From: UBA2588 sp002339805
GTDB lineage: Bacteria > Chloroflexota > Dehalococcoidia > Lucifugimonadales > UBA3495
NCBI GenBank assembly: GCA_045562555.1
Contig: JBJKVO010000015.1
Location: 62,001 to 126,000 of the forward strand
DNA length: 64,000 bases
Reading direction: 5' to 3'
Within the stretch, counting starts at the first letter, position 1; every line of letters starts with the position of its first letter. The translations under genes were made by a program, and so were the position numbers. Below the pieces are notes generated by a model. That model searched no databases and was not told where the DNA came from. It saw only the letters and a program-made list of their open reading frames with translations. Positions 53,494-62,643 of this stretch are shown piece after piece.

Positions 53494-54255
53494 ATGAAAG
53501 TTGACGTATTTACTCACCCTGGTTGATTCAGTTGTAGAACTCTGGAAGAGTTCTTGAAGACTCATGGAGTTGATTACACGCACTTTGATCTCGCATCTGA
53601 TAAGGACGCTGCCGCTTTAATCGAATCCAAAGGGATTAAATCTGCGCCTATTACTATAGTGGATGACTCTGAAGTGATCATAGGGTTCTACCCAAAGAAA
53701 CTTATTGCAACATTAGACATCAAGACTCAATTGGACTTATCTGCTAAAACTGAATGGTTGAAAGAAAAATATACTGCTATCCTTGGTGCCTCAATCGTTG
53801 CCTCCAAACAATTCAGCATAGAGCAACTAGAAACAATATTACCTTGGCGCCCTCAAACCTTATTAGACCACATGAAGCACATCATATCATTCCCAGACTT
53901 AGCATACGCCAGCCATTCAACTGGTAGCATGTCCACCGAAGACATGAGAGCCTCTTACGATAACCTAAAACACATAACAACCCCAAGTCAAATAGAAGCC
54001 TATGGTAATACCGTCATTGCTAATATAGGTGCATTCTTGGATTCAAATGATTATGACTCCTTCGATAGAGTTGTTCCGGCTCACTATGGAGGGGAAGTTA
54101 CGGTCTTAGAATTACTAACTATTATATTGAGCCATAGTACACATCATTTGAAACAAACATATATGTATATGAATGATTATTTGAAAATAAAAATTGAATC
54201 CCCTGCTACAGATAAGATCTTCGAGGGAATAATCACACCTGAATCGCTAATTTAG
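53494..54255 (+). CDS. Probable selenoprotein: glutaredoxin-DinB fusion with in-frame TGA at the active site
   Basis: From ATG 53494 (AAGAGG eight nt upstream) the frame reads MKVDVFTHPG-TGA-FSCRTLEEFLKTHG and on to 54255. Read as Sec11, the TGA gives the redox motif U-F-S-C, exactly where glutaredoxins have C-x-x-C. The rest of the domain is intact, including the cis-Pro region IKSAPITIVDD (Pro52). Residues about 85-245 form a DinB-like four-helix bundle with HMKHII and the SHSTHHLKQ histidine cluster. A SECIS-like hairpin directly follows the TGA. TGA is an ordinary stop elsewhere in the window, so the code is not reassigned. Total 253 residues with Sec. It probably reduces disulfides or peroxides and may use the bacillithiol/DinB scaffold for a thiol cofactor. 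Confidence 0.75.
53527..53558 (+). promoter_or_regulatory. Bacterial SECIS-like hairpin after the in-frame TGA
   Basis: Starting on the base after TGA (53524-53526), TTCA (53527-53530) can pair with TGAA (53555-53558). AGAACTC (53536-53542) pairs perfectly with GAGTTCT (53548-53554), leaving a 5-nt loop TGGAA and a 5-nt bulge on the 5' side. The apical loop starts 16 nt after the TGA and has G in its second position, as in the published bacterial SECIS consensus. The bulge and loop resemble E. coli fdhF. Confidence 0.65.
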
Positions 54256-54839
54256 CAATCCCAAGGTATATATACTTTCCATTCATCTCTCAATCTCTGA
54301 TTTTGTAGTAACCGATATGGATTAGGCTGCGGCGGTTTAGGCTCTCTAAGGAGCTTCATTTGAGCCTGATCTGGGGACCTAGCAGCTTTCTTCAAGTTAC
54401 ATGGTGAGCATGCAGTCACAACATTTTCCCAGGTGTTAGGCCCATTATGTTTTCTTGGGATAACGTGGTCTATAGTCATTTTATTGCTTTTTATAGAGCA
54501 ATACTGACAAGTGTAATTATCTCTAAGGAACACTTCTTTTTTAGATAACTTACAAGGTCCTTTCTTATAAGATCTTTTAACCATATAACTTAGTCTAATC
54601 GCGGAGGGAGCTAATACGTCATCATCAATCGTATGTATCGCAGCATCCCTACATTCCAGAATTTCTGCCTTCCCTTTACTAATCAATATCAGAGATCGCT
54701 TTAAAGTACTAATATTGATGGGAACGTAGTTCAGGTTCAGTACAAGAACTTTATCATGTAAATAAACTGGGTCACGATGTCCCACTTGCGCAAGTTCTAA
54801 AAGTTCTTCAGATGCAAATGATTTATCTTGTATCACCAT
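54252..54839 (-). CDS. HNH endonuclease family protein
   Basis: This 195-residue protein has the HNH core CQYCSIKSNKMTIDHVIPRKHNGPNTWENVVTACSPCN in outline: the catalytic His in DHVIPR, Asn in NTWENVV, and two CxxC zinc pairs. The N-terminal part VLVLNLNYVPINISTLKRSLIL is typical of a common stand-alone HNH group found across bacteria; its role (repair, restriction or a homing relic) is unknown. GGGGAG lies six nt before the ATG. Its stop overlaps that of the selenoprotein gene. Confidence 0.85.
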   Translation of the reverse strand: MVIQDKSFASEELLELAQVGHRDPVYLHDKVLVLNLNYVPINISTLKRSLILISKGKAEILECRDAAIHTIDDDVLAPSAIRLSYMVKRSYKKGPCKLSKKEVFLRDNYTCQYCSIKSNKMTIDHVIPRKHNGPNTWENVVTACSPCNLKKAARSPDQAQMKLLREPKPPQPNPYRLLQNQRLRDEWKVYIPWDC

Positions 54840-54876
54840 AAAGACTCCCCCACTACACTATTGAATAGGATAATAT

Positions 54877-55365
54877 TTACTGACTATTATTAATTTGCTG
54901 CCAACTCGCTGGTAATATTTGAGTAGTCTGCATTACTGCAGACGTTCCCCTAATAATGGGCTTAGCTAATTCCGCATTGGTATTGAAACCGAAATGTTGA
55001 ATCCCTGAGATCAATCCTGTACATATCAGCAAACCAACTAATAACCCAGCGATTCCGCCTGTCAATCGGTTCAACAGCCCACCAAATGGAACTAAAACAA
55101 TTATAGATTTAACGAATCTTGCAATCCAAGTACCAAGTATCAATAGTATTATAAAAAATAACGCAAATACGAGATACTGCTGGAAATCTCCCAAATCTAT
55201 GACTTTCGCTACAAGATTACCAAGAGGTTCTGAGACTCTAGAAGAGAATGATAATCCAATAATCACAGTTATAATTGGTATTATCATATTGATAATACCG
55301 TTCTTAAAACCAATAAAGGTTGTTATTAATATAGTGGTTAATACGAATATATCAACTAAATTCAT
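54877..55365 (-). CDS. CvpA-family membrane protein
   Basis: This 162-residue protein has four hydrophobic segments and the CvpA layout: an N-terminal helix with DIFVLTTILITTFIGFKNG, a central helix pair, FGGLLNRLTGGIAGLLVGLL, and a cytoplasmic tail. CvpA is required for colicin V production in E. coli, and homologues are widespread with uncertain roles in envelope maintenance. It is divergent from cmk across 76 nt. Confidence 0.75.
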   Translation of the reverse strand: MNLVDIFVLTTILITTFIGFKNGIINMIIPIITVIIGLSFSSRVSEPLGNLVAKVIDLGDFQQYLVFALFFIILLILGTWIARFVKSIIVLVPFGGLLNRLTGGIAGLLVGLLICTGLISGIQHFGFNTNAELAKPIIRGTSAVMQTTQILPASWQQINNSQ

Positions 55366-55440
55366 AGATTGTGCTCTTATATTTCATTTATAATTATCCA
55401 ATATTATATAAAACATTTCACTAGTGTTCGGTCAATAAAT

Positions 55441-56130
55441 ATGGCAACTACTCAAAATACCAATAATCCCAAAATCCTTACGGTAGCAATAGATGGTCCC
55501 GTTGCATCTGGGAAAAGTACTGTAGGCCAACTTGTTGCTCAAAACTTAAATTTCCAGTACCTGGATACAGGCATTATGTACAGAGCGATTACGTGGCTGA
55601 CGTGCTTTGCTAAAATCAATTTAGAACAGCGCGATGTTCTAGAAAATCAAATCACCAACAACCCTATAAGTATATTAAACAGAATGGGGACACAAGTAAG
55701 CCTAGGCGGAAAAGTACTTGAATCAGAACTTAGAAGTCCTTTGATAGACCAACTTGTTTCAGACGTGTCAAAAATTGATATTGTTAGAGAGCTTCTTGTT
55801 AAACAACAGCGTTGCATAGCTGAAAATAGTACAGGGATAATAATGGTAGGAAGAGATATAGGCACAGTCGTCTTAAAAAATGCTGACCTGAAAATTTATT
55901 TAGATGCTAGCATCACAAATCGTGCGCAAAGACGTGTAATCGATCGACTAAAAATAGGATCTCCTACTACATTGCCAGATATGATAGAAGAGATACGGAA
56001 AAGAGATCTGATAGATACAACCAGAGAAAACTCCCCGCTAATAGCAGCAAAAGATGCAATCATAATTGATACAGATGGTCTAGACCAAAACGAAGTTGCT
56101 GAAATAATCACTCAACATGCAAAAAAATAA
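55441..56130 (+). CDS. cmk: Cytidylate kinase
   Basis: This 229-residue kinase has the P-loop VAIDGPVASGKSTVGQLVA, YLDTGIMYRAIT, VGRDIGTVVLKNADLKIYLDAS and the LID-type RRVIDRL region, all matching CMP kinase. It phosphorylates CMP and dCMP with ATP. I use ATG 55441, because the longer frame from 55369 adds a hydrophobic extension not found in the family. Its 3' end overlaps the plsC-like gene by 14 nt. Confidence 0.92.
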   Translation: MATTQNTNNPKILTVAIDGPVASGKSTVGQLVAQNLNFQYLDTGIMYRAITWLTCFAKINLEQRDVLENQITNNPISILNRMGTQVSLGGKVLESELRSPLIDQLVSDVSKIDIVRELLVKQQRCIAENSTGIIMVGRDIGTVVLKNADLKIYLDASITNRAQRRVIDRLKIGSPTTLPDMIEEIRKRDLIDTTRENSPLIAAKDAIIIDTDGLDQNEVAEIITQHAKK

Positions 56131-56767
56131 GAAGCATATATCCCCGGTGTACTACCTATTGCGAGGGCTAGCTAGGGTGTGTTTTAAATTATTCAGTAAA
56201 ACAATTATTGAAGGTGTAGAGAATATTCCACCTTATGGGCCTCTTATCGCTGTTTCGAACCACATCTCATATAACGATCCTCCATATATTGCTGCTATAT
56301 TCCCAAGACCAGTGTTTTTCCTTGGGAAAAAAGAATTGTTCAAAAATAAAATATTAGGATCCGTAATGAGAAATGTAAATGTGATTTCTTTAGATCGGAC
56401 TGGAGTTGGACTGTCTGGATTAAAATCAGCGATCGAATTATTAAATGAAGACCAAGTTGTTGTTATATTCCCAGAAGGTACTACAAGTGATACCGGAGGG
56501 TTAATAAAAGGACGAAGCGGAGTCAGCTACTTAGCAGTGAAATCTGAATGTCCTATATTACCAATCAGCATAATTGGCACAAACCACTTCCCGCCTTGGA
56601 GGCTTTGGATGCCTCTCAAGACAATTCATGTAAATATCGGAACAGCTTTTACTCCACCTGTAATACAAGGGAATATCAGCAACGAGGTATTGAACTCGAT
56701 CACCGATACGATCATGGAACGCATAGCATTTCTCTTGCCACTGGAGCTTAGAGGTGTGTACAAATAG
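56117..56767 (+). CDS. plsC: 1-acyl-sn-glycerol-3-phosphate acyltransferase
   Basis: This 216-residue membrane-associated acyltransferase has the catalytic NHISYNDPP block (family N-H-x4-D) near residue 53, PVFFLGKKELF, VVIFPEGTTSDTGGLIKGRSG with the FPEG motif, and PILPISIIG. It adds the second acyl chain in phosphatidic-acid synthesis. It overlaps cmk by 14 nt, a pairing common in several phyla, and abuts dapA on the opposite strand. Confidence 0.9.
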   Translation: MQKNKKHISPVYYLLRGLARVCFKLFSKTIIEGVENIPPYGPLIAVSNHISYNDPPYIAAIFPRPVFFLGKKELFKNKILGSVMRNVNVISLDRTGVGLSGLKSAIELLNEDQVVVIFPEGTTSDTGGLIKGRSGVSYLAVKSECPILPISIIGTNHFPPWRLWMPLKTIHVNIGTAFTPPVIQGNISNEVLNSITDTIMERIAFLLPLELRGVYK

Positions 56768-57667
56768 CTAAGGCTTGATATCTATATCGTATTCAGCTAC
56801 TACTGCACCTATCACTGACATTTCTTCTTCTGTAAGGGATACCAGAGGCAATCTTGGTTTTCCTACATTAAATCCAGCTTGGTTGACGAAATGCTTTACG
56901 GGGATTGGGTTAGAAACAGAAAACATTATCTTGAATATATTGAATAACCTGCGATGCTCGGCAGCAGCTGTTTCTATATCTCCTTCGAGTATCATTCCCA
57001 TCATATTTTTGATTTGAGTCCCCACCAAATGAGATAAAACACTCACCACTCCATATCCTCCCATGGACATTATATGGAAAGTTTCATCATCATTTCCGCT
57101 CCATACTTTAAATCCTGGTTTAGAATTCTCAATCACTCTACAAATCTGGGCCATATCACTACTAGCTTCTTTGACTCCAACTATGTTTTCGATGTGACTT
57201 AATCTGGTTGTGGTCTCGTCTGTCATGTTAGTGCTAGTTCTACTTGGCACGTTATAAAGCATACACGGAACATCTACACTTTCTGCAATTATTTTAAAAT
57301 GCTCATACAAGCCTTGTTGCGGTGGCTTGTTGTAATAGGGTACCGTTAAAAGTAATCCATCAGCTCCAGCTTTTTCAGCTAATTGGCTGATTTCTATACT
57401 TTCCTGAGTATTATTGTTGCTAGTACCAGCAATCACAGAGCCTCTGCTCCCGACAGCTTCCTTTACTGCAGACAATAATCGAATTTTCTCGTCTTTAGAC
57501 AACGCTGGAGATTCTCCTGTTGTCCCTGAAATTATAACTCCATCACTACCCGAGCTAATCAATGAATTGGCTAAATGCCCAGCTTCTTCGTAGTCAATTT
57601 CACCTTTGTCATCAAAAGGAGTAATCATGGCAGTAATCAGGCGTCCTAAATCACTCATTGCATTCAC
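56768..57667 (-). CDS. dapA: 4-hydroxy-tetrahydrodipicolinate synthase
   Basis: This 299-residue TIM-barrel enzyme has GTTGESPALSKDEK, ADGLLLTVPYYNKPPQ, MLYNVPSRT (catalytic Tyr) and IVGVKEASSDM (Schiff-base Lys). It condenses pyruvate with aspartate semialdehyde for lysine and peptidoglycan diaminopimelate. It is the last gene in the rpsO-pnp-dapB-asd-dapA run on the minus strand; 72 nt separate it from asd. It ends where plsC ends. Confidence 0.94.
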   Translation of the reverse strand: MNAMSDLGRLITAMITPFDDKGEIDYEEAGHLANSLISSGSDGVIISGTTGESPALSKDEKIRLLSAVKEAVGSRGSVIAGTSNNNTQESIEISQLAEKAGADGLLLTVPYYNKPPQQGLYEHFKIIAESVDVPCMLYNVPSRTSTNMTDETTTRLSHIENIVGVKEASSDMAQICRVIENSKPGFKVWSGNDDETFHIMSMGGYGVVSVLSHLVGTQIKNMMGMILEGDIETAAAEHRRLFNIFKIMFSVSNPIPVKHFVNQAGFNVGKPRLPLVSLTEEEMSVIGAVVAEYDIDIKP

Positions 57668-57739
57668 CTACCACTACTAATTTCTGCGATTGTACATCAA
57701 ATCAAGGATATTATCATCATATGGAATCTGCTGGATAGA

Positions 57740-58762
57740 TTATACTAACTCTTGTTCAACTAACGTCTCAGCTATCTGCAAAGAATTTAATGCTGCGCCT
57801 TTTCTCAAATTATCTGACACTATCCACACTACTATTCCATTCTCAACAGAAGCATCTTTACGTATTCTTCCGACGTATACATCATCTTTGCCCTCTATAT
57901 CATATGGCATAGGATATATATCATTCTCAGGATCATCCATTACAGTAATCCCAGGGAAGTTTTTTAGCTGGCTGTAGACGTCACTCAAGTCTATAGAATT
58001 GTCGAATTCTATATGTACTGCTTCCGAATGCGAGATGTAAACAGGCACTCTTGCGCAAGTTGCGGAAACTGAAAGATCTGGCAAATGTAAAATTTTCTTA
58101 CTTTCATCAATCATTTTCTGTTCTTCTTTCGTGTATCCATTATCTAGGAAGTCATCGATTCTTGGTATAACATTAAATCCTATCTGATCCTTTTCTGGAT
58201 TAACATTCTTATCGTTCATTAAATCAGCACTTTCAGATGTGAGAGCATCCATTGCTGCGGTGCCTGCTCCAGATACAGATTGGTATGTCGAAGCGGTCAC
58301 CCGTTTGATATCACTTAATTTTCTCAAAGCCTGAAGCACCATAACTAAAGGCGTCGTAGAACAATTAGGAATAGATATAATTCCCTCATTCCATTTACAG
58401 TCATCTCCATTTACTTCAGGGACTACCAATGGCACAGTATCATCCATTCTGAATGCTGAACTATCATCTATCACAATTGCTCCTGCTTTGACTGCGTGCG
58501 GAGCCAAATCAAGGCTTATTTCCGAACTTACTGATATGAATGCAATATCAACACCTGTGAAAGAGTCAGGGGTCGCTTCTTGTATTACTACAGATGTCCC
58601 ATTAACTTCTATAGTACTCCCAGCAGAACGGGCGGACGCTAATAACGTTAATTGAGGCAGATCAGAATAATTATCCTTAAGTATATTCAAAAATTCTGTT
58701 CCAACAGCTCCAGTAGCTCCGACCACTGCTATATGAAGATCCGAAATCGTTTTTTTTACCAT
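57740..58762 (-). CDS. asd: Aspartate-semialdehyde dehydrogenase
   Basis: This 340-residue enzyme has the NADP fold IAVVGATGAVGTEFL, SSAFRMDDTVPLVVPEVN, the catalytic Cys in ISIPNCSTTPLVM, and YQSVSGAGTAAMDAL. It makes aspartate semialdehyde for diaminopimelate, threonine and methionine. It starts one nt after the dapB stop and is co-transcribed with dapB and dapA. Confidence 0.95.
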   Translation of the reverse strand: MVKKTISDLHIAVVGATGAVGTEFLNILKDNYSDLPQLTLLASARSAGSTIEVNGTSVVIQEATPDSFTGVDIAFISVSSEISLDLAPHAVKAGAIVIDDSSAFRMDDTVPLVVPEVNGDDCKWNEGIISIPNCSTTPLVMVLQALRKLSDIKRVTASTYQSVSGAGTAAMDALTSESADLMNDKNVNPEKDQIGFNVIPRIDDFLDNGYTKEEQKMIDESKKILHLPDLSVSATCARVPVYISHSEAVHIEFDNSIDLSDVYSQLKNFPGITVMDDPENDIYPMPYDIEGKDDVYVGRIRKDASVENGIVVWIVSDNLRKGAALNSLQIAETLVEQELV

Positions 58763-58763
58763 T

Positions 58764-59552
58764 CTAAATACCCAATATGTTTTCTAAACCAACAACAAAA
58801 CTGTGGTTTTTACATACATAATCAACTGTTTGAATCACACCTGGCATGTAACATTCTCTATCCAATGTATCATGTTTTAAAGAAAGAGTCTGACCAGCGG
58901 CTCCAAAGATTATTTCATGATGAGCAGAACGACCCGGTAATCTGACGCTATGTATGCTCACGCCATTTAATTCTCCACCTCGGGAATTAGGTATACTCTC
59001 AACTTCAACTTGATTGCGATCATATTCCTTTGTTTCGCTTAACATTCTTGCTAAATCCATTGCGAATCCAGATGGCGCATCTATTTTCTGTTCGTGGTGA
59101 GCCTCAATAATATCAACGTAATCAAAAAATTTAGAAGCTTCAGATGCTAATTTTTTTAACACTACTGCTCCTATAGCAAACATTGGAATCACAGCAACCC
59201 CAACACCATGCTTTACCTGCAATTGTTCTAAAGTTGCAAGCTCTGATGAGTTGATTCCACTCGCCCCAATTACACAATGTATGCCTTTTGAAATAATCAT
59301 ATCAGCGTTAGCCATGACAGCATGCGCATTTGTGAAATCTATTACAACGTCTGGCTTAGTTGAATCCAGTAAAGTTCCCAAATTAGTACTTAATGGCACT
59401 GATGTACCGTCAGCAAGTTGTATTTCAGTACCACTATCAGTCAAACAGGTTCCGCCTACTAGATCTAAGTGAGATTCTCGATTAACAGCATTGATAGTAT
59501 GTTGCCCCATCTTGCCTGTTGCTCCACTCACTAGAACTCTGACATTTGCCAT
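58764..59552 (-). CDS. dapB: 4-hydroxy-tetrahydrodipicolinate reductase
   Basis: This 262-residue enzyme has the N-terminal VRVLVSGATGKMGQHTI fold, DVVIDFTNAHAV, and the catalytic signature IEAHHEQKIDAPSGFAMDLA with the His and Lys residues. It reduces the DapA product with NAD(P)H toward diaminopimelate. It lies between pnp (14 nt upstream) and asd (one nt downstream). Confidence 0.95.
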   Translation of the reverse strand: MANVRVLVSGATGKMGQHTINAVNRESHLDLVGGTCLTDSGTEIQLADGTSVPLSTNLGTLLDSTKPDVVIDFTNAHAVMANADMIISKGIHCVIGASGINSSELATLEQLQVKHGVGVAVIPMFAIGAVVLKKLASEASKFFDYVDIIEAHHEQKIDAPSGFAMDLARMLSETKEYDRNQVEVESIPNSRGGELNGVSIHSVRLPGRSAHHEIIFGAAGQTLSLKHDTLDRECYMPGVIQTVDYVCKNHSFVVGLENILGI

Positions 59553-59566
59553 GTTAAACCGCCCTA

Positions 59567-61771
59567 TTATCTATTATTTCTGGGCCTGGAGCCAGAATTT
59601 CGATTATTCCTATCCCGGTTAAAATTACCTCTCCTGTTCCCAGGTCCGTCATTTGATCTAGGAGGAGGACTGTATCTATTTGTTACTGCAGGCTGTTCAT
59701 CCCCTTCAAATAAAGCTCTACGAGAACAATTAACCCTACCCATTCGATCAACTTCTTTGATGAGTACGGTAATTTCTTTGCCTTCTTGGACATCGTCTTG
59801 CTCTATATCACCTAGTTCTTCATTTCTCACCAATCCGTCTTTCCCTGGCATCAATGTTACAAATATACCAAAGTCTACAATTCTAGCTATCTTGCCTGTC
59901 AGGATATCTCCCACTACCAGTTCCCTAGTGAGATTCTCAATCTGAGATTTAGCCAACTCTATCATTTCCCCATTACTGGAACCGATAGTAACTTCTCCCT
60001 CGTCATTAATATCAATACTGCAACCTGTTTCTTCAATTATTCCTTTGATAGTTGCCCCTCTTGAGCCAATCACTGCTCCAATTTTGTCTACTGGGACACT
60101 AATTCTTATCATTTTAGGGGCATATGGACTAATATTTTCATTCGTTCCGCTTATTGCTTCACTCATTTTATCTAATATAAATAAACGACCTGTTCTAGCC
60201 TGTTCCAATGCTTGAGAAAGAATTTCTTCTGTCAAACCTTTAATTTTTATATCCATTTGAAGAGCATTAACACCATTCTCAGTGCCTGCAACTTTAAAAT
60301 CCATATCTCCCAAAAAGTCTTCAAGTCCTTGAATATCACTTAAAACTGCATGTCCTTTCGGATCGGAAATTAATCCCATAGCTATACCTGCCACAGGAGC
60401 TTTCATTGGCACTCCAGCATGCATAAGAGACATAGAGCTTCCGCACACGCTCGCCATTGAAGTGCTTCCATTAGAACTTAGTACTTCGGAAACAACTCTA
60501 ATTGCATATGGGAATTCTTCCTCAGTAGGCAGGCAAGCCATTATAGCCCGCTCTGCTAAAGCTCCATGACCTATCTCTCGTCTGCCAGGAGACATTGCGC
60601 GTTTCGCTTCCCCTACAGAATAACCAGGGAAATTGTAATGATGCATATATCTCTTGGTGTCATCTGGAGATACTCCATCAATAGTTTGTTTCAGTGTTAA
60701 GGATCCTAAGGTAGCTATAGACATTACTTGAGTTTGACCTCGAGTAAATAAAGCTGAACCATGGACTCTTGGTAAAAGATTTACTTCTGAACTAATTGGT
60801 CGTATTTCATCTACTTTACGTCCGTCAGGCCTTACCCCTTCTTGTAATATCCGGTCTCTAATTTTTTGTTTCAATACATTTCGATAAGCACCGCTTAACT
60901 CTGAAGCAGGGTACTTACTTGATAATGAGTTCACAACCTCGTCTTTAAGTTCATCCAAACTCTGTTCGCTCGACAACCTAGTCGGGAATTTATCTAATAT
61001 CTGTGTTAATTCTTCTGATATCAGGTTGCTAATTTCTTCTTCTTGTTTCAATGCTTCAGGGTCTCCTGGAGCAACTTCATATTTCTCTTTGCCGACCAAT
61101 CCTCGTAGTTCATCTATCATGTCAATAATTTCAGAATTAGCTTCTTGTGCTTTCTTGAAGCCTTCAAGGATCACCGTCTCAGTCACTTCATCACAGCCAG
61201 CCTCAACCATCACTACAGCTTCTTTAGTACTGGAAACAATCATATTAAGCTGATTTGAATCCATTTCTTTAAAAGTAGGGTTAATAGTGAATTCACCATC
61301 TTGATATCCCACTCTGCTAGCTGCTATTGGGCCATCAAATGGTATCTGAGAAATAGTCAAACAAGCAAAACCTCCTATCATAGCCAATATCTCAGGAGGA
61401 TTCTCTTGATCAGCAGACATCACCGTTAAAACGATCTGTATTTCATTATGTAGATTCTTAGGAAATAGGGGCCTTATTGAGCGGTCAGTCAATCTAGCTG
61501 ACAAGATGGATTCTGAAGTAGGTCTACCTTCTCTCCTAAAAAAACTACCTGGAATTTTACCTGCAGCATACAATTTCTCCTCATAGTCTACTGTTAGTGG
61601 TAGAAAATCTACGTCTTCTCTGGGAGTTTTGTTCATCACTGCAGTTGCAAGTACTACGGTCTCGCCACAGGTCACTGTGACCGCTGCGTCAGCAAGACCG
61701 GCCAATTTACCAGTCTCAATGGAAATAGTTTTACCCGCAATTTCTCGGGATATTGTGGTTACATCAAACAT
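59567..61771 (-). CDS. pnp: Polyribonucleotide nucleotidyltransferase
   Basis: This 734-residue enzyme has two RNase PH-like core domains, a KH domain (IRISVPVDKIGAVIGSRGATIKGI in outline), an S1 domain (VGDILTGKIARIVDFGIFV) and a short basic, Asn/Arg-rich tail. It degrades RNA from the 3' end with phosphate and can add tails. It follows rpsO as in most bacteria (105 nt gap) and precedes the dap genes. Confidence 0.96.
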   Translation of the reverse strand: MFDVTTISREIAGKTISIETGKLAGLADAAVTVTCGETVVLATAVMNKTPREDVDFLPLTVDYEEKLYAAGKIPGSFFRREGRPTSESILSARLTDRSIRPLFPKNLHNEIQIVLTVMSADQENPPEILAMIGGFACLTISQIPFDGPIAASRVGYQDGEFTINPTFKEMDSNQLNMIVSSTKEAVVMVEAGCDEVTETVILEGFKKAQEANSEIIDMIDELRGLVGKEKYEVAPGDPEALKQEEEISNLISEELTQILDKFPTRLSSEQSLDELKDEVVNSLSSKYPASELSGAYRNVLKQKIRDRILQEGVRPDGRKVDEIRPISSEVNLLPRVHGSALFTRGQTQVMSIATLGSLTLKQTIDGVSPDDTKRYMHHYNFPGYSVGEAKRAMSPGRREIGHGALAERAIMACLPTEEEFPYAIRVVSEVLSSNGSTSMASVCGSSMSLMHAGVPMKAPVAGIAMGLISDPKGHAVLSDIQGLEDFLGDMDFKVAGTENGVNALQMDIKIKGLTEEILSQALEQARTGRLFILDKMSEAISGTNENISPYAPKMIRISVPVDKIGAVIGSRGATIKGIIEETGCSIDINDEGEVTIGSSNGEMIELAKSQIENLTRELVVGDILTGKIARIVDFGIFVTLMPGKDGLVRNEELGDIEQDDVQEGKEITVLIKEVDRMGRVNCSRRALFEGDEQPAVTNRYSPPPRSNDGPGNRRGNFNRDRNNRNSGSRPRNNR

Positions 61772-61876
61772 TTTGGGAATTTACCTCTATACATTAATTG
61801 TGATTCGTAGATATAAATAAGAATTCTTAAAGGGCAGAGTACTAAAGGTACTAGAAGTATACGGTTCTTATTCTAA

Positions 61877-62143
61877 CTATCTTCGAAGTCCCAACTTGCC
61901 AATCAATGTTTGATAGCGGTTGATATCTTCTTTATTTAGGTAGTTCAATAGTCGACGGCGTTGTGAAACAAGACCTACAAGACCCCGTCTGGAATGAACA
62001 TCTTTCTTGTTCGATTGTAGATGTTCGGTAATTTGTCTAATTCTTTCCGTAAGCAGCGCAACTTGCACTTCAGTAGACCCGTTATCGGTTTCGTGTATCT
62101 TAAATTCTTCTGTTAGTCTAGCTTTCGTTTCGGTATCTAGCAT
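61877..62143 (-). CDS. rpsO: Ribosomal protein S15
   Basis: This 88-residue protein matches S15 along its length: STEVQVALLTERIRQITEHLQ, HSRRGLVGLVSQRRRLLNYL, RYQTLIGKLGLRR. It binds 16S rRNA in the small subunit. It heads the rpsO-pnp-dapB-asd-dapA series and is divergent from the Rieske gene. Confidence 0.96.
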   Translation of the reverse strand: MLDTETKARLTEEFKIHETDNGSTEVQVALLTERIRQITEHLQSNKKDVHSRRGLVGLVSQRRRLLNYLNKEDINRYQTLIGKLGLRR

Positions 62144-62196
62144 TTATTCTTTCTTCTTTATTCTATTAATCGGTTGGAATTTTAACACATATGTTA

Positions 62197-62225
62197 TTGA
62201 ATGGAAATACTACAACTAATACAAT
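62197..62225 (+). promoter_or_regulatory. Sigma-70-like promoter of the Rieske gene
   Basis: TTGAAT (62197-62202) and TACAAT (62220-62225) are 17 nt apart and lie 29 nt upstream of ATG 62254. An in-frame start at 62191 would fall inside this promoter. Confidence 0.5.
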
Positions 62226-62253
62226 GACTGAAACCAATAAGAGAGGAAGTATC

Positions 62254-62577
62254 ATGGCAGACGCTAATTTTGAAAAAGTTGCCAGTCTAGATGATCTATC
62301 GGCAGGCGACACTATATCCGTGGAAGTAGGAGATGATCAAATCCTAGTAGCTAACGTTGGGGGTAACATCTATGCTACCGACGACGTATGTAGCCACGCC
62401 TATGCGATGCTATCAGAAGGAGATTTAGACGGAGACCAAATTGAATGTCCCCTTCATGGAGCTTTATTCAGTTTAATCACAGGGGAACCGCTATCCCCTC
62501 CAGCGAGTGAACCTATTCGGATTTTTGAAGTACTTGTGGAAGATAATAATATTTTCATAGGACCAGAAAAACTTTAA
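62254..62577 (+). CDS. Rieske [2Fe-2S] ferredoxin-type protein
   Basis: This 107-residue protein has both Rieske ligand pairs, CSHAYAML (C-x-H) and CPLHGALF (C-x-x-H), separated by the standard gap, and a following SLITGEPLSPP. It resembles NirD-like or dioxygenase-type ferredoxins that pass electrons to a partner oxygenase or reductase. I chose ATG 62254, which follows GAGAGGAAG by five nt. No oxygenase partner is in the window. Confidence 0.88.
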   Translation: MADANFEKVASLDDLSAGDTISVEVGDDQILVANVGGNIYATDDVCSHAYAMLSEGDLDGDQIECPLHGALFSLITGEPLSPPASEPIRIFEVLVEDNNIFIGPEKL

Positions 62578-62590
62578 CAATCATCTATTG

Positions 62591-62643
62591 AACTGATAGA
62601 GCTTAATTAAACTATTGGACCGAGTTGTGAAGTTCTATCAGTT
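62591..62643. terminator. Bidirectional hairpin between the Rieske and lepB genes
   Basis: AACTGATAGAGCTT (62591-62604) pairs with AAGTTCTATCAGTT (62630-62643) over 14 bp (one G-U on one strand) across a 25-nt loop. It lies between two convergent genes and covers the lepB stop. A loop of 25 nt and no U-tract make it weak as an intrinsic terminator. Confidence 0.35.

Noticed and set aside
53554..54255. Start of the DinB gene at 53554, treating the TGA as a stop
   Set aside because: That start (a TTG) cuts through the glutaredoxin domain and has no ribosome site; the frame is continuous from ATG 53494 with only the TGA between, and the TGA sits at the active-site Cys.
62191..62253. Longer start for the Rieske gene
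   Set aside because: It overlaps the predicted -35 and -10 hexamers; ATG 62254 has the ribosome site.
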